Source: Anaerosacchariphilus hominis
GTDB taxonomy: Bacteria; Bacillota; Clostridia; Lachnospirales; Lachnospiraceae
Length of the DNA stretch: 64,000 nt
Direction of reading: 5' to 3'
Assembly: GCF_014290175.1 (NCBI RefSeq)
Contig: NZ_JACOOR010000009.1
Coordinates: 1-64,000 of the forward strand
Each line of letters begins with the position of its first letter. Positions within the stretch are counted from its first letter, which is position 1. A program made the position numbers and the translations under genes. Below are positions 41,931 to 51,383 of the stretch, piece by piece. The notes below the pieces were generated by a model that was not told where the DNA came from, did not search any database, and saw nothing but the letters and a program-made list of their open reading frames with translations.

Positions 41931-43985
41931 ATGGCAAATACACATGGAAGTCTTTCCATTAACAGTGAAAATATTTTCCCAATTATTAAAAAGTGGCTCT
42001 ATTCGGACCACGATATCTTCTTCCGCGAGCTGATTTCCAATGGCTGCGACGCCATCACAAAGCTTCATAAGCTTTCCCTCATCGGCGAGTACACTTATCC
42101 GGAAGGCCATAAGGACAGCGTCCGCGTGATCGTAAATCCCGAGGAGAAGACCCTGAAGTTCATTGATACCGGACTTGGTATGACCGCAGAAGAAGTTGAG
42201 GAATACATCAACCAGATCGCCTTTTCCGGCGCGGCTGATTTTCTGGAGAAGTACAAGGATAAGGCAAACGACGACCAGATCATTGGCCATTTCGGACTGG
42301 GCTTCTACTCCGCGTTCATGGTAGCGGATGAGGTTCATATCGACACTCTTTCCTATAAAGACGGCGCGCAGGCTGTTCACTGGGAGTGCGACGGCGGCAC
42401 CGAATACGACATGTCCGAGGGAACCCGCACTGAGATCGGTACGGAGATCACCCTGTTCCTGAACGAAGATTGCCTGGAGTTCGCCAACGAGTACCGTGCC
42501 CGTGAAGTCATCAGCAAGTACTGCTCCTTCATGCCGGTGGAAATTTTCCTGGAGAAGGCAAATGCAGAGCAGGAATACGAGACCATCGATGAATCCGAGC
42601 TGCGCGATGACGACGTGGTAGTGGAGCACATCCATGAGGATGCCAAGACGGAGGAGATCGAAAAAGAGGACGGCACCAAGGAGACCAAAGAGGTATCCCC
42701 GGCTCGGGATCGGGTCAAGATCAACAAGCGTCCCGTATCCTTAAGCGATATCCACCCGCTGTGGACCAAGCACCCCAATGAGTGCTCTGACGAGGAATAC
42801 AAGGCCTTTTACCGCAAGGTGTTCCAGGATTACAAGGAGCCTCTGTTCTGGATTCACCTGAACATGGATTATCCCTTTAACCTGAAGGGTATCCTGTATT
42901 TCCCGAAGATCAATACGGAGTATGATTCCATCGAGGGAACCATCAAGCTGTACAACAACCAGGTATTTATCGCAGATAATATCAAGGAAGTCATTCCGGA
43001 ATTTCTGATGCTCTTAAAGGGTGTCATCGACTGCCCGGATCTGCCGCTGAATGTATCCAGAAGCGCCCTGCAGAACGATGGCTTTGTAAAAAAGATTTCC
43101 GATTACATCTCCAAGAAGGTAGCGGACAAGCTCACCGGCATGTGCAAGACCGACCGGGAGACCTACGAAAAATACTGGGACGACATCAGCCCGTTTATCA
43201 AATACGGCTGCCTGAAGGATGAGAAGTTCTGTGATAAGATGAGGGATTACATCCTGTTCAAGGATCTGGACGGCAAGTATCAGACCCTGAAGGATCTGGT
43301 TCCGGAGGAAGAAGCCGCTGACGTAGACGTGGTAGAGAATCCGGAGGAGACCAAGGATGAAACTACTGAGGAGAAGGAGCCTGAGAAGACGACCATCTTC
43401 TATGTAACCGACGAGGTACAGCAGAGCCAGTATATTAACCTCTTCAGGGAGGAAGGCAAAACTGCCGTTATTCTGAAGCACAATATCGACACCCCGTTCA
43501 TTTCCCATCTGGAAATGAAAAACGAGAAGATCAAGTTCCAGCGCATCGACGCAGACCTGACCGAGGACTTCGTGGAAACCACCGATGAGACGGAACTGAA
43601 GGAAACCACTGATTCCCTCACAGACATCTTCCGCAAGGCCCTGGGCAACGATAAGCTGGACGTGAAAGTGGAGAAAATGAAGAATGAGAACATTTCCTCC
43701 ATGATTACCCTCTCCGAGGAAAGCCGCAGAATGCAGGATATGATGAAGATGTACAGCATGAACGGCATGGACATGGGCATGTTCGGCGGCGGAGAAACTC
43801 TGGTTCTGAACGCCAATAACAAGCTGGTTCAGTACATTCTGGAGCATAGGGACGGCGAAAATGTAAATCTGTTCTGTGAACAGCTCTACGACCTGGCCAT
43901 GATCAGCCACCAGCCTCTGACACCGGAGAAAATGACCAAGTTCATCAGCCGAAGCAACGAGATCATGATGTTGCTGGCAAAATAG
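41931..43985 (+). CDS. htpG: Hsp90-family chaperone HtpG
   Basis: This 684-residue Hsp90 has a GHKL ATPase domain (ELISNGCDAITK, DTGLGM, GHFGLGFYSAFMV; here Ser-Asn-Gly-Cys-Asp replaces the common SNASDA). The middle domain includes LPLNVSRSALQND, and a dimerisation domain follows. Two acidic insertions, near residues 225-255 and 455-480, are rich in Glu and lengthen it beyond the E. coli protein. It refolds stressed client proteins in the cytosol. A CIRCE element upstream indicates HrcA control. A strong terminator follows. Confidence 0.96.
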   Translation: MANTHGSLSINSENIFPIIKKWLYSDHDIFFRELISNGCDAITKLHKLSLIGEYTYPEGHKDSVRVIVNPEEKTLKFIDTGLGMTAEEVEEYINQIAFSGAADFLEKYKDKANDDQIIGHFGLGFYSAFMVADEVHIDTLSYKDGAQAVHWECDGGTEYDMSEGTRTEIGTEITLFLNEDCLEFANEYRAREVISKYCSFMPVEIFLEKANAEQEYETIDESELRDDDVVVEHIHEDAKTEEIEKEDGTKETKEVSPARDRVKINKRPVSLSDIHPLWTKHPNECSDEEYKAFYRKVFQDYKEPLFWIHLNMDYPFNLKGILYFPKINTEYDSIEGTIKLYNNQVFIADNIKEVIPEFLMLLKGVIDCPDLPLNVSRSALQNDGFVKKISDYISKKVADKLTGMCKTDRETYEKYWDDISPFIKYGCLKDEKFCDKMRDYILFKDLDGKYQTLKDLVPEEEAADVDVVENPEETKDETTEEKEPEKTTIFYVTDEVQQSQYINLFREEGKTAVILKHNIDTPFISHLEMKNEKIKFQRIDADLTEDFVETTDETELKETTDSLTDIFRKALGNDKLDVKVEKMKNENISSMITLSEESRRMQDMMKMYSMNGMDMGMFGGGETLVLNANNKLVQYILEHRDGENVNLFCEQLYDLAMISHQPLTPEKMTKFISRSNEIMMLLAK

Positions 43986-44012
43986 TTCACTGACCACATT
44001 CAAATAAACCCG

Positions 44013-44051
44013 GAGAAAGGCCCTGCAGGCATTGCCTGCAGGGCCTTTCTC
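44013..44051. terminator. Terminator of htpG (18-bp perfect stem)
   Basis: GAGAAAGGCCCTGCAGGC pairs without mismatch with its complement around ATT. The arms' own T-rich ends let it work for both convergent genes. Confidence 0.85.
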
Positions 44052-44073
44052 TATGATACGGTACACGCTTCTT

Positions 44074-45222
44074 TTACCGCTCGTTATAATCATCCAGGAA
44101 ATTATATTCCTCGTCATCCTTATGATAGCCGATGACCGTCCGCAGATTGATATTGTGGACGCTCTGGAAGATGTTGGACTCGATCACATCGCTGGTGGCC
44201 CGGAACTGCTTCATCAGCTCCTTCATCTCGTCCCGCTTGGAGCCCTTCTCGCCGCCGCAGGTGGCGCAGTTCTCAGTGAACCGGCAGGCGCACTGTATAA
44301 AATGAAGCTTATGGTAATCCCTCCAGGCCTTGATATCCTCCTCTTTGATCATATACATGGGACGGATCAACTCCATACCCTCAAAGTTCTTACTATGGAG
44401 CTTCGGCATCATAGTCTCGATCTTTCCGCTGTAAAGCATACCCATGAGAATGGTCTCAACCACGTCATCGAAATGGTGGCCCAGGGCGATCTTATTGCAG
44501 CCCAGTTCTTTGGCATGGGCGTAGAGATTTCCCCGGCGCATCCGGGCACACAAATAGCAGGGGTTCTTGTCCACCCCGGCCACGATATCAAAGATATCAT
44601 TTTCAAATACGGTCAGAGGGATTCCCAGCACCTTGGCGTTGTCCTGAATAATCTTCCAGTTGTCCTCGTTATAGCCCGGATTCATCACCAGGAATACCAG
44701 CTCAAAGGGATACTTGCCGTGGCGCTGCAGCTCCTGCATCAGCTTGGCCATCAGCATGGAATCCTTGCCGCCGGAGATGCAGACCGCGATTTTGTCCCCC
44801 TCCTGAATCAGGTCATACTTCTGGATGGCCCGGGTAAAGTTTCGCCAGATGGGCTTCCGGAACTTTTTGATCAGGCTGCGCTCGATCTCCGCCGTCTTTT
44901 CCTTCCGTGCCTCTTCCTCCTGCACAAAGCCGCTCAGCTGCAGCCGCAGATAGGACCGGTAGCCGCCCTCCATATTCCAGGCGTCCCAGCCCTGGGCCTC
45001 CAGCATCCGCACATATTCCTGACTCCGTTCGCCTGTGTGGCACATGAGATAGACCGGCTTCTCCCTCGGAATCTCCGCCATGCGCTCTTCCAGTTCTTCC
45101 ATGGGAATATTCACCGCACCCTCAAAGGTACCCCGCTGATATTCCGCTTCGGGACGGATATCCACCACGGTGATTTCTTTCGGATTCTTTTCCAACACTT
45201 CTTCTATGGTAATGGTGTTCAT
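44074..45222 (-). CDS. Rhodanese-TtcA-like ATP pyrophosphatase fusion (tRNA thiolation family)
   Basis: This protein of about 382 residues starts with a rhodanese domain (residues 1-100; loop MCHTGERSQEY with the active Cys). It continues into a PP-loop domain (ISGGKDSMLMAKL) with CYLCARMRRG and GHHFDDVVET, the TtcA/TtuA pattern of ATP- and Fe-S-dependent tRNA thiolation. The tail adds CACRFTENCATCGG. The rhodanese may deliver persulfide sulfur to the thiolation site. The target base is not determinable. ATG 45222 follows GAGGAGAAAGTG. Confidence 0.85.
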   Translation of the reverse strand: MNTITIEEVLEKNPKEITVVDIRPEAEYQRGTFEGAVNIPMEELEERMAEIPREKPVYLMCHTGERSQEYVRMLEAQGWDAWNMEGGYRSYLRLQLSGFVQEEEARKEKTAEIERSLIKKFRKPIWRNFTRAIQKYDLIQEGDKIAVCISGGKDSMLMAKLMQELQRHGKYPFELVFLVMNPGYNEDNWKIIQDNAKVLGIPLTVFENDIFDIVAGVDKNPCYLCARMRRGNLYAHAKELGCNKIALGHHFDDVVETILMGMLYSGKIETMMPKLHSKNFEGMELIRPMYMIKEEDIKAWRDYHKLHFIQCACRFTENCATCGGEKGSKRDEMKELMKQFRATSDVIESNIFQSVHNINLRTVIGYHKDDEEYNFLDDYNER

Positions 45223-45234
45223 CACTTTCTCCTC

Positions 45235-45266
45235 AAAAAAGCCGTGGACGCAACCACGGCTTTTTT
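45235..45266 (-). terminator. Terminator of the ftsZ transcript
   Basis: GCCGTGG/CCACGGC stem flanked by A6 and T6, so on either strand a T-run follows. It lies 20 bases past the ftsZ stop and closes the dcw cluster. Confidence 0.9.
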
Positions 45267-45285
45267 ATCCTGATTTTTATGTTTC

Positions 45286-46464
45286 TTATTTATTTCTCTG
45301 CAGAAACTCCGGAATCACCAGGCCCTTCTCGGGAATCTTGCTCTCCGGCTGCTTCGGTACGTTCAGTCCCGGCATGGGTCTGAATACCGGCGGCTCCGTC
45401 GTATGTCCGGCTCCGCTCTCTGCATGTCCCGTGCTCTCGTAGGCGGGCTTCACCGCGGATGCGGAAGGCATCTTCGTGAATCCGTTGTTCTTCGGGAGTA
45501 CCTTGGTGCTGCTCTTCTCATCCAGTCCTGTGGCAATAACTGTGATAGTCGCTTCGTCGGTGTATGTATCGTCATACATGGCACCGAAGATGATATTCGC
45601 GTTCTCGCCTGCCAGCTCCTGTACATAGCTTGCCGCGTCATTAGCATCCATCAGGGAGATATCTCCGGAAATATTGATGATGACATGGGAAGCACCCACA
45701 ATATTCGTCTCCAGCAGTGGGCTGGCCACAGCCTGCTTCACAGCGTCCAGAGCCTTGTCGTCGCCCTTTCCGGAACCGATACCGATGTGGGCGATACCCT
45801 TGTCAGTCATGACGGTCTGTACATCCGCGAAGTCCAGATTAATCAGGGCCGGCAGGTTGATCAGGTCTGTGATACCCTGTACGGCCTGCTGCAGAACCTC
45901 GTCCGCTTTCTTCAGGGCATCCGGCATGCTTGTCCGGCGATCCACGATCTCCAGAAGCTTGTCATTGGGGATCACAATCAGAGTATCCACGCTCTCCTTC
46001 AGTTTCTGGATACCTGCCAGCGCATTACTCATACGCACCTTATTCTCAAAGCGGAAGGGCTTGGTCACCACGCCTACCGTCAGGATTCCCATATCCTTCG
46101 CCAGCTTCGCGATCACAGGCGCTCCGCCTGTACCGGTTCCGCCGCCCATACCACAGGTCACGAATACCATATCCGCTCCCTGGATAGCTTCCTTCAGTTC
46201 CTCTACGCTCTCCTCCGCAGCCTTCTCACCGATCTCAGGCTTTGCGCCTGCGCCCAGGCCCTTGGTCAGCTTTTCGCCGATCTGAATCGCCCGCTCTGCC
46301 TTACAGAGCTGCAGTGCCTGACGGTCTGTATTCACACCGATAAACTCCACGCCCGCGATCTGCTCGTCTATCATACGGTTTACCGCGTTATTACCGGCTC
46401 CGCCCACTCCGATCACGATAATTCTGGCTGCAGCCTCGGTATCATTCATCATAATTTCAAGCAA
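45286..46464 (-). CDS. ftsZ: Cell division protein FtsZ
   Basis: This 392-residue tubulin homologue forms the division ring. The N-terminal [11 protein letters not shown], the tubulin signature [13 protein letters not shown] (about residue 108) and the T7 loop [11 protein letters not shown] are intact. A variable linker and the C-terminal VIPEFLQR peptide, which binds FtsA/SepF-type partners, follow. Translation most likely starts at TTG 46464, giving the MLEI start common in Lachnospiraceae. GGAGG lies 8 bases upstream. The later ATG codons have no ribosome site. Confidence 0.96.
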   Translation of the reverse strand: MLEIMMNDTEAAARIIVIGVGGAGNNAVNRMIDEQIAGVEFIGVNTDRQALQLCKAERAIQIGEKLTKGLGAGAKPEIGEKAAEESVEELKEAIQGADMVFVTCGMGGGTGTGGAPVIAKLAKDMGILTVGVVTKPFRFENKVRMSNALAGIQKLKESVDTLIVIPNDKLLEIVDRRTSMPDALKKADEVLQQAVQGITDLINLPALINLDFADVQTVMTDKGIAHIGIGSGKGDDKALDAVKQAVASPLLETNIVGASHVIINISGDISLMDANDAASYVQELAGENANIIFGAMYDDTYTDEATITVIATGLDEKSSTKVLPKNNGFTKMPSASAVKPAYESTGHAESGAGHTTEPPVFRPMPGLNVPKQPESKIPEKGLVIPEFLQRNK

Positions 46465-46621
46465 AACATTGCCCTCCTATTCCGACTTCCCATCTATTTT
46501 TATTTCTGTTTTTTCTTTTTTAACATTCTTTCTCTTTCTGTTTTATCCCTTTCCAAAGACTTTCTGCTCTTTCTCTGGTCTTAAGAAAGGCCGGGAAGCC
46601 CCGAATTTTCTCATACTATAT

Positions 46622-46650
46622 ATGATAACTTTTTTCCAGAAATTTATCAA
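46622..46650 (-). promoter_or_regulatory. Promoter of ftsZ
   Basis: The minus strand reads TTGATA (46645-46650), 17 bases, TATCAT (46622-46627). The 236-base ftsQ-ftsZ gap holds this and a second TATAAT-like box, so ftsZ has its own expression. Confidence 0.6.
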
Positions 46651-46700
46651 GCCATAATTATAAGATTTCCAAATAAATTTTTCCTATTCCATTTTTCGGT

Positions 46701-47456
46701 CTATTCTGTTTTTTCAAAGCTGATGAACTTGGAATCGCTGGTGTAATTTTCCATCCGGAGGATTCCGGCCCGGCCCTCCAGATCCGGAAACAGCTCATGG
46801 AGACGTCCGATCTTGTCCTCCAGGGAACCGCCGGTGCCCAGAGCCACCCGCATCTCGCCGAAATACAGGGTCAGGGCCAGATTCTCGCCGAATTCGATGC
46901 GATCCGGACTCAGCTCATACTTTTTCACCAGCTGAGTGATATTCAGGATCCGATGGAAAATGGCGTCGTCCTCCACCGCCAGCTTCTGGTACAGGGTCAG
47001 AGCCGTGAACTTCAGGCCGGAGATACAGGGGATCCCCTCCTTCACATCTGCGGAACTCTCCACCACCACGCCATCCCGGTCAAAGTAAAAGTTCGATCCC
47101 ATATAGGTCACATAACCAATGATGCTCTTTTCATAGACCCGGATCCGCACCTTGCCCGGACTCTTTAAGGAGATCTCCAGCTTGTCGATAAAGGGAAGTT
47201 CTTCCTGACCAAAATACTTATATTTCAGATAGAGATACAGGGAATTCTGGCTATACTTGTCCGTAATGACCCGATCCTCGATCTCCTGGGCGCTGTAAAA
47301 GCTGTTGCCCGTAACTTCCACATCCCGGATCCGGAACAGGGTCACCGCCAGAACGCCGGCCAGCAGCAGTACCAGAAGCAGTACCGCTGCCGCTATCAGT
47401 CCTTTTCGCTTTTCCCGTCTCTGTTTTTTCCTTTTCTGCTCTTTGAATTTTCCCAT
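46701..47456 (-). CDS. ftsQ: Cell division protein FtsQ/DivIB
   Basis: This 251-residue protein has a very basic cytosolic N-terminus (residues 1-20), one membrane helix (about 21-43), and an outer POTRA domain that starts at RIRDVEVTGNSFYSAQEI. It forms the FtsQ-FtsL-FtsB bridge that activates septal wall synthesis. It lies between murA and ftsZ, 29 bases after murA. Confidence 0.9.
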   Translation of the reverse strand: MGKFKEQKRKKQRREKRKGLIAAAVLLLVLLLAGVLAVTLFRIRDVEVTGNSFYSAQEIEDRVITDKYSQNSLYLYLKYKYFGQEELPFIDKLEISLKSPGKVRIRVYEKSIIGYVTYMGSNFYFDRDGVVVESSADVKEGIPCISGLKFTALTLYQKLAVEDDAIFHRILNITQLVKKYELSPDRIEFGENLALTLYFGEMRVALGTGGSLEDKIGRLHELFPDLEGRAGILRMENYTSDSKFISFEKTE

Positions 47457-47485
47457 GCTGTTTCCTCTGTCAATTTTCCTGCATT

Positions 47486-48745
47486 CTAGTGTATCACAAC
47501 TCCCAGCGCTTGCAAATCCCTGATGATGTTTTCATAGCCCCGCTCGATATAATGCTTCCCCCTGATCCGACTTTTTCCTTCCGCAGCCGCGGCTGCAATG
47601 CACAGGGCCGCTCCACCGCGAAGCTCCGAAGCCTCCAGTTCCGTTCCCCGGAGACTCCCTCCACGGATCCGGACTCTGCTGCCGCAGGCCTCTATCCGGG
47701 CGCCCATCTTCTGAAGCTCCCGAACCGCACCGAACCTGGCCTCAAAGACTGTCTCCTCCACCAGGCTTTCCCCCTCCGCTCTGCTAAGGGCCGCCAGAAG
47801 AGGCGACTGAAGATCCGTGGGAAAGCCCGGATAGGGCTCCGTCCGGACAAACAGGCCGCCTTTCGGCCTGCCTGGGCTTCGGATCCGCATTTCTCCTTCC
47901 CTCCCGCTTTTCTCCCGGCTCACGCCCATGGAGGCCAATACCTTTTCCACAGCTTCCAACTGCTCCATGGGCGCATTTTTAAGCACTACCTCTCCTCCCA
48001 CGGCCGCTGCCAGAAAAAGATAGGTTCCGGCCACGATCCGGTCTGGCATCACCCGGAATTCCGTATCCTGAAATTGCTTTTTCCCGGAGTCCTTTCCTTT
48101 TATAACGATCCGGGGGCTTCCCTCTCCTGAAATCTCTGCTCCCTGGGCTCGCAGAAACCTGCACAGTTCCCGGATCTCCGGCTCCCGGGCCGCATTTTCC
48201 AGTACCGTTTCCCCTTCGGCGGCCACCGCCAGAAGAAGCACATTTTCCGTGGCCCCCACACTGGGGTAAAACAGCCGGATCCTGGCTCCTCTGGGTCTTT
48301 CACACCGGGCTCTCAGTCCCTGCTCTTCCTCCTGTATCTCCGCTCCCAGCTGCCGTAGGGCCAGAAGATGCAGATCCACCGGCCGTTTTCCGATGACACA
48401 GCCGCCGGGATAGGGCAGATAAGCTTCCCCGGTTCTGGCCAGAAGGCTTCCCAGCAGCAATACCGAGGCCCGCATGTTCTCCGCTCCCGGAGCCACCCCA
48501 GTTCCGGCTTTCACGATTCCGGCCCGGATCCACAGACTGTTCCCCTCCCACTTCACCTGACAGCCGAAGCCCTTCAGCAGCTCTCCCATGGCCGTCACGT
48601 CCGCGATCTCCGGACAGTCGTGCAGTACTGTAGTTCCCGGATTCAGAAGCGCCGCGGAAAGAATCGGAAGCACCGCGTTCTTGGATCCCTGGATCCGCAC
48701 CTGACCGCACAGCTTCCTTCCTCCCTCTATTTCCAGACAATCCAC
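47486..48745 (-). CDS. murA: UDP-N-acetylglucosamine 1-carboxyvinyltransferase
   Basis: This enzyme of about 419 residues commits UDP-GlcNAc to peptidoglycan by adding enolpyruvate. The PEP-binding Cys is in YPGGCVIGKRPVDLH (the fosfomycin target). The catalytic Asp lies in FPTDLQSP, and LRGGAALCIAAA closes the domain. The correct start is very likely GTG 48745, with GGAGGG 7 bases upstream and family-typical length. A longer ATG frame from 48817 would overlap ftsW and add 24 residues. The protein is markedly Arg/Gly-rich. Confidence 0.93.
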   Translation of the reverse strand: MDCLEIEGGRKLCGQVRIQGSKNAVLPILSAALLNPGTTVLHDCPEIADVTAMGELLKGFGCQVKWEGNSLWIRAGIVKAGTGVAPGAENMRASVLLLGSLLARTGEAYLPYPGGCVIGKRPVDLHLLALRQLGAEIQEEEQGLRARCERPRGARIRLFYPSVGATENVLLLAVAAEGETVLENAAREPEIRELCRFLRAQGAEISGEGSPRIVIKGKDSGKKQFQDTEFRVMPDRIVAGTYLFLAAAVGGEVVLKNAPMEQLEAVEKVLASMGVSREKSGREGEMRIRSPGRPKGGLFVRTEPYPGFPTDLQSPLLAALSRAEGESLVEETVFEARFGAVRELQKMGARIEACGSRVRIRGGSLRGTELEASELRGGAALCIAAAAAEGKSRIRGKHYIERGYENIIRDLQALGVVIH

Positions 48746-48797
48746 TTTCGTTCCCTCCGCAGTCTCTGATCTATGTTTAATATATGCCGGACTGCGG

Positions 48798-49916
48798 TTA
48801 TGGTTCCTGGCGGACATTCCGGGACACGCTTAAAGCCAGCCCCATTTCCGCCAGGAGGAATAAGACAGAGGTGCCGCCATAGCTCACAAAGGGCAGGGTG
48901 ATGCCTGTATTGGGAATGGTATTGGTGACCACGGCAATGTTCAAAATCACCTGAATCACAATATGGCCCATGATACCCGCCGCCAGCAGACAGCCGGACA
49001 GATCCGGCACATGAAGCGCAATCATCAGAAGCCGCCAGACCAGAAGCAGAAACAGCCCAATCAGAAGCACTGCTCCCACCAGTCCAAATTCTTCGCAGAC
49101 GATGGAAAAAATCATATCATTCTGGGCCTCGGGCACAAAGCCCAGCTTCTGCAGACTCGCCCCGTAGCCAGTGCCGAAAAGTCCGCCGGAACCGATGGCG
49201 TAGAGTCCCTGCATGGTCTGATAGCCCTTCTCATAGGCCTCCGGATTCCGCCAGATGGCCAGACGTTCCAGACGGTAGGATTCCACGCTTAAGAACACCC
49301 CCAGAAAACCGATTCCCAGGCCGCCCAGCAGAAGAAAATGGCCATAGCCCGGACTGGCCGTGAAGATCAGGCATACGGCGATTCCCATGATAATAATGGC
49401 TGTGCTCAGATTATTGGTTCCCACCAGTCCCACGATGGGCAGAATCCATACCATCACCAGAAACATCTGTTTCAGGGTGGTGATCTTTTTCATTCTTCCA
49501 CTGATCACAAAGGACAGCAGTACAATGACCGCCAGCTTGGCGAACTCCGCCGGCTGAAAGGACAGGGGGCCCAGGGAAAGCCACCGTCTGGATCCATTGT
49601 ACTCATCACCGAAAAAAAGCACCGCTGTGGACAGCAAAAGGGAAAACACATAGCCCGGTACGGCCAGCGCTTTCAGTCGGTGATAATCCATCCGCGAAAC
49701 CACATACATGGCTGTGAGTCCCAGCGCTGTGGCCAAAAACTGCTTTTTCAGATAGTAGGCCTTATCCGCGAACTTCACCTGACCATTCCAGGCGCTGGTG
49801 CTGTATAACACAACAAGTCCGAATCCCACCAGAATCAGAACGACCAGCACCAGGCTGTAATCCAGAGGCTCCTGCCTCCGCGTCTTTTCCTTTCCGGTGG
49901 AATCCGGACCTGCCAT
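48798..49916 (-). CDS. ftsW: SEDS-family peptidoglycan polymerase FtsW
   Basis: This protein of about 372 residues has ten membrane helices. SEDS signatures are LGPLSFQPAEFAKL, the GYQTMQGLYAIGSGGLFG loop with the catalytic Asp-type region, and NTGITLPFVSYGGTS near the end. It polymerises glycan strands at the septum with the class B PBPs encoded upstream. ATG 49916 has GGAGG 4 bases before it. An upstream ATG at 49979 would add 21 residues and has a weaker site, so the start is uncertain. Confidence 0.92.
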   Translation of the reverse strand: MAGPDSTGKEKTRRQEPLDYSLVLVVLILVGFGLVVLYSTSAWNGQVKFADKAYYLKKQFLATALGLTAMYVVSRMDYHRLKALAVPGYVFSLLLSTAVLFFGDEYNGSRRWLSLGPLSFQPAEFAKLAVIVLLSFVISGRMKKITTLKQMFLVMVWILPIVGLVGTNNLSTAIIIMGIAVCLIFTASPGYGHFLLLGGLGIGFLGVFLSVESYRLERLAIWRNPEAYEKGYQTMQGLYAIGSGGLFGTGYGASLQKLGFVPEAQNDMIFSIVCEEFGLVGAVLLIGLFLLLVWRLLMIALHVPDLSGCLLAAGIMGHIVIQVILNIAVVTNTIPNTGITLPFVSYGGTSVLFLLAEMGLALSVSRNVRQEP

Positions 49917-50010
49917 ATAACCTCCGTCCCGGGTCTGCCGACCCACTGCCAAATCTGTTTTCCGGCTTTCGCATCCCATGCTTCTGCCTGTTCAAACCTT
50001 CTCCCCGTTT

Positions 50011-51369
50011 TTACTCGGGAAGCGCACGGACGTAATCTTTAAACATCTTTCCTCTCTGCTCGTAATTATCAAACATGCCCCAGCTTGCGCAGGCCGGGGA
50101 CAGAAGAACCGCGTCTCCGCTCTCTGCCTTGTCGGCACACACCTGCACCGCTTCTTCCAGGCTTTCGGTAAATACGATATTCCTAAAGCCATGTTTTCTT
50201 GCAGTCTCCGCGATCTGCTCCGCAGTCTGGCCCAGAAGCACCAGCCATTTCACCTTGTCACCAAAACATTCGATCCAGTCGTCGAAGGTCACATGCTTGT
50301 CGTAACCGCCGCCGATGACAATGGTGGGACGGTTCATGGCCTGAACCGCTTTGATGGACGCATCGGTATTCGTTCCCTTGGAATCGTTGTAGTAAGCCAC
50401 ACCCTTCTTCTCCGTCACGAACTCGATACGGTGTTCCACGGCGGTAAAGTGAATAACTGTCTCACGGATATAGGGGAACGGTACGCCCATAGCTGCCGTA
50501 ATGGCTACCGCCGCCATCACATTCTCGTAGTTGTGGGTTCCCAGAAGCTTCAGCTCCTTCACATCGCAGATCTTTGTCCGGACGGACTCATCCGCATATA
50601 CGATGGCCGTTCCGTCCATATATACGCCCTGTTCCAGTATATGTTCCCTGCTGAAATACAGAACCGAAGCCTTGCAGTTTTCGCCGAAACGTCTTGTCTC
50701 CTCGTCGTCATAGTTCAGAACGCAGGTATCCTCTTTGGTCTGATTTTCCGCTATCTTCTCTTTTGTCTCAATATAACACTTCATCGTATGATGACGATTC
50801 AGATGATCCGGCGTAATATTCAGGATGGCGCTGACCTTCGGATGAAAGTTCTCGATGGTCTCCAACTGGAAGCTGCTGATTTCCGCAGCGGTCACACTGT
50901 TCTCTGTCATCTTCAGGGCCTCCTGGGTGTAGGCGGTCCCGATATTGCCCACCACGAAAGCCTCCGGGTAATAGCTCTTGAAGATCTCGCCCACCAGTGT
51001 TGTGGTAGTGGTTTTTCCGTTGGTTCCGGTAATGGCCGCGATTCTGCCCTTACCGAAATGATAAGCCAGCTCCACCTCGCCCCAGATGGTTGCTCCATTT
51101 GCGCGAAGTTCCTCCACCAGCGGCAGATCCACCGGAACACCCGGACTTAAGACTACCAGTTCCGTCTCCTTCTTCATGCTTTTCGGAAAATCACCCAGCA
51201 CGATGGCGCACCTGCTGCCCTCGGGCAGTCTGCCGCGCACCTCCGCCTCGGTCAGTTTCTCATTGCTGTCATAGAGGGTGGGAGCTGCTCCCGCCGCCTC
51301 CAGAAGCTTCACGGCTCCGACACCGCTGACGCCGCTGCCTATCACTACTATCTTTTTATCCATAATCAT
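50011..51369 (-). CDS. murD: UDP-N-acetylmuramoyl-L-alanine--D-glutamate ligase
   Basis: This Mur ligase of about 452 residues adds D-Glu to UDP-MurNAc-L-Ala. The N-terminal nucleotide fold is VVIGSGVSGVGAVKLL. The ATP loop is ITGTNGKTTTT (about residue 115), and NITPDHLNRH and YYNDSKGTNTDA follow. ATG 51369 is 9 bases after GGAGG. Another ATG 6 bases later is possible. It lies between mraY and ftsW in the dcw cluster. Confidence 0.95.
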   Translation of the reverse strand: MIMDKKIVVIGSGVSGVGAVKLLEAAGAAPTLYDSNEKLTEAEVRGRLPEGSRCAIVLGDFPKSMKKETELVVLSPGVPVDLPLVEELRANGATIWGEVELAYHFGKGRIAAITGTNGKTTTTTLVGEIFKSYYPEAFVVGNIGTAYTQEALKMTENSVTAAEISSFQLETIENFHPKVSAILNITPDHLNRHHTMKCYIETKEKIAENQTKEDTCVLNYDDEETRRFGENCKASVLYFSREHILEQGVYMDGTAIVYADESVRTKICDVKELKLLGTHNYENVMAAVAITAAMGVPFPYIRETVIHFTAVEHRIEFVTEKKGVAYYNDSKGTNTDASIKAVQAMNRPTIVIGGGYDKHVTFDDWIECFGDKVKWLVLLGQTAEQIAETARKHGFRNIVFTESLEEAVQVCADKAESGDAVLLSPACASWGMFDNYEQRGKMFKDYVRALPE

Positions 51370-51383
51370 TTCCCATATCCTCC

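Noticed and set aside
42500..43400. Acidic repeats in htpG as a tandem-repeat or phase-variable tract
   Set aside because: The Glu/Lys/Thr-rich stretches use mixed codons without a repeated DNA unit, so slippage is unlikely.
45403..46584. 393-codon open frame opposite ftsZ
   Set aside because: Antisense shadow of a GC-rich conserved gene; no recognisable domains.
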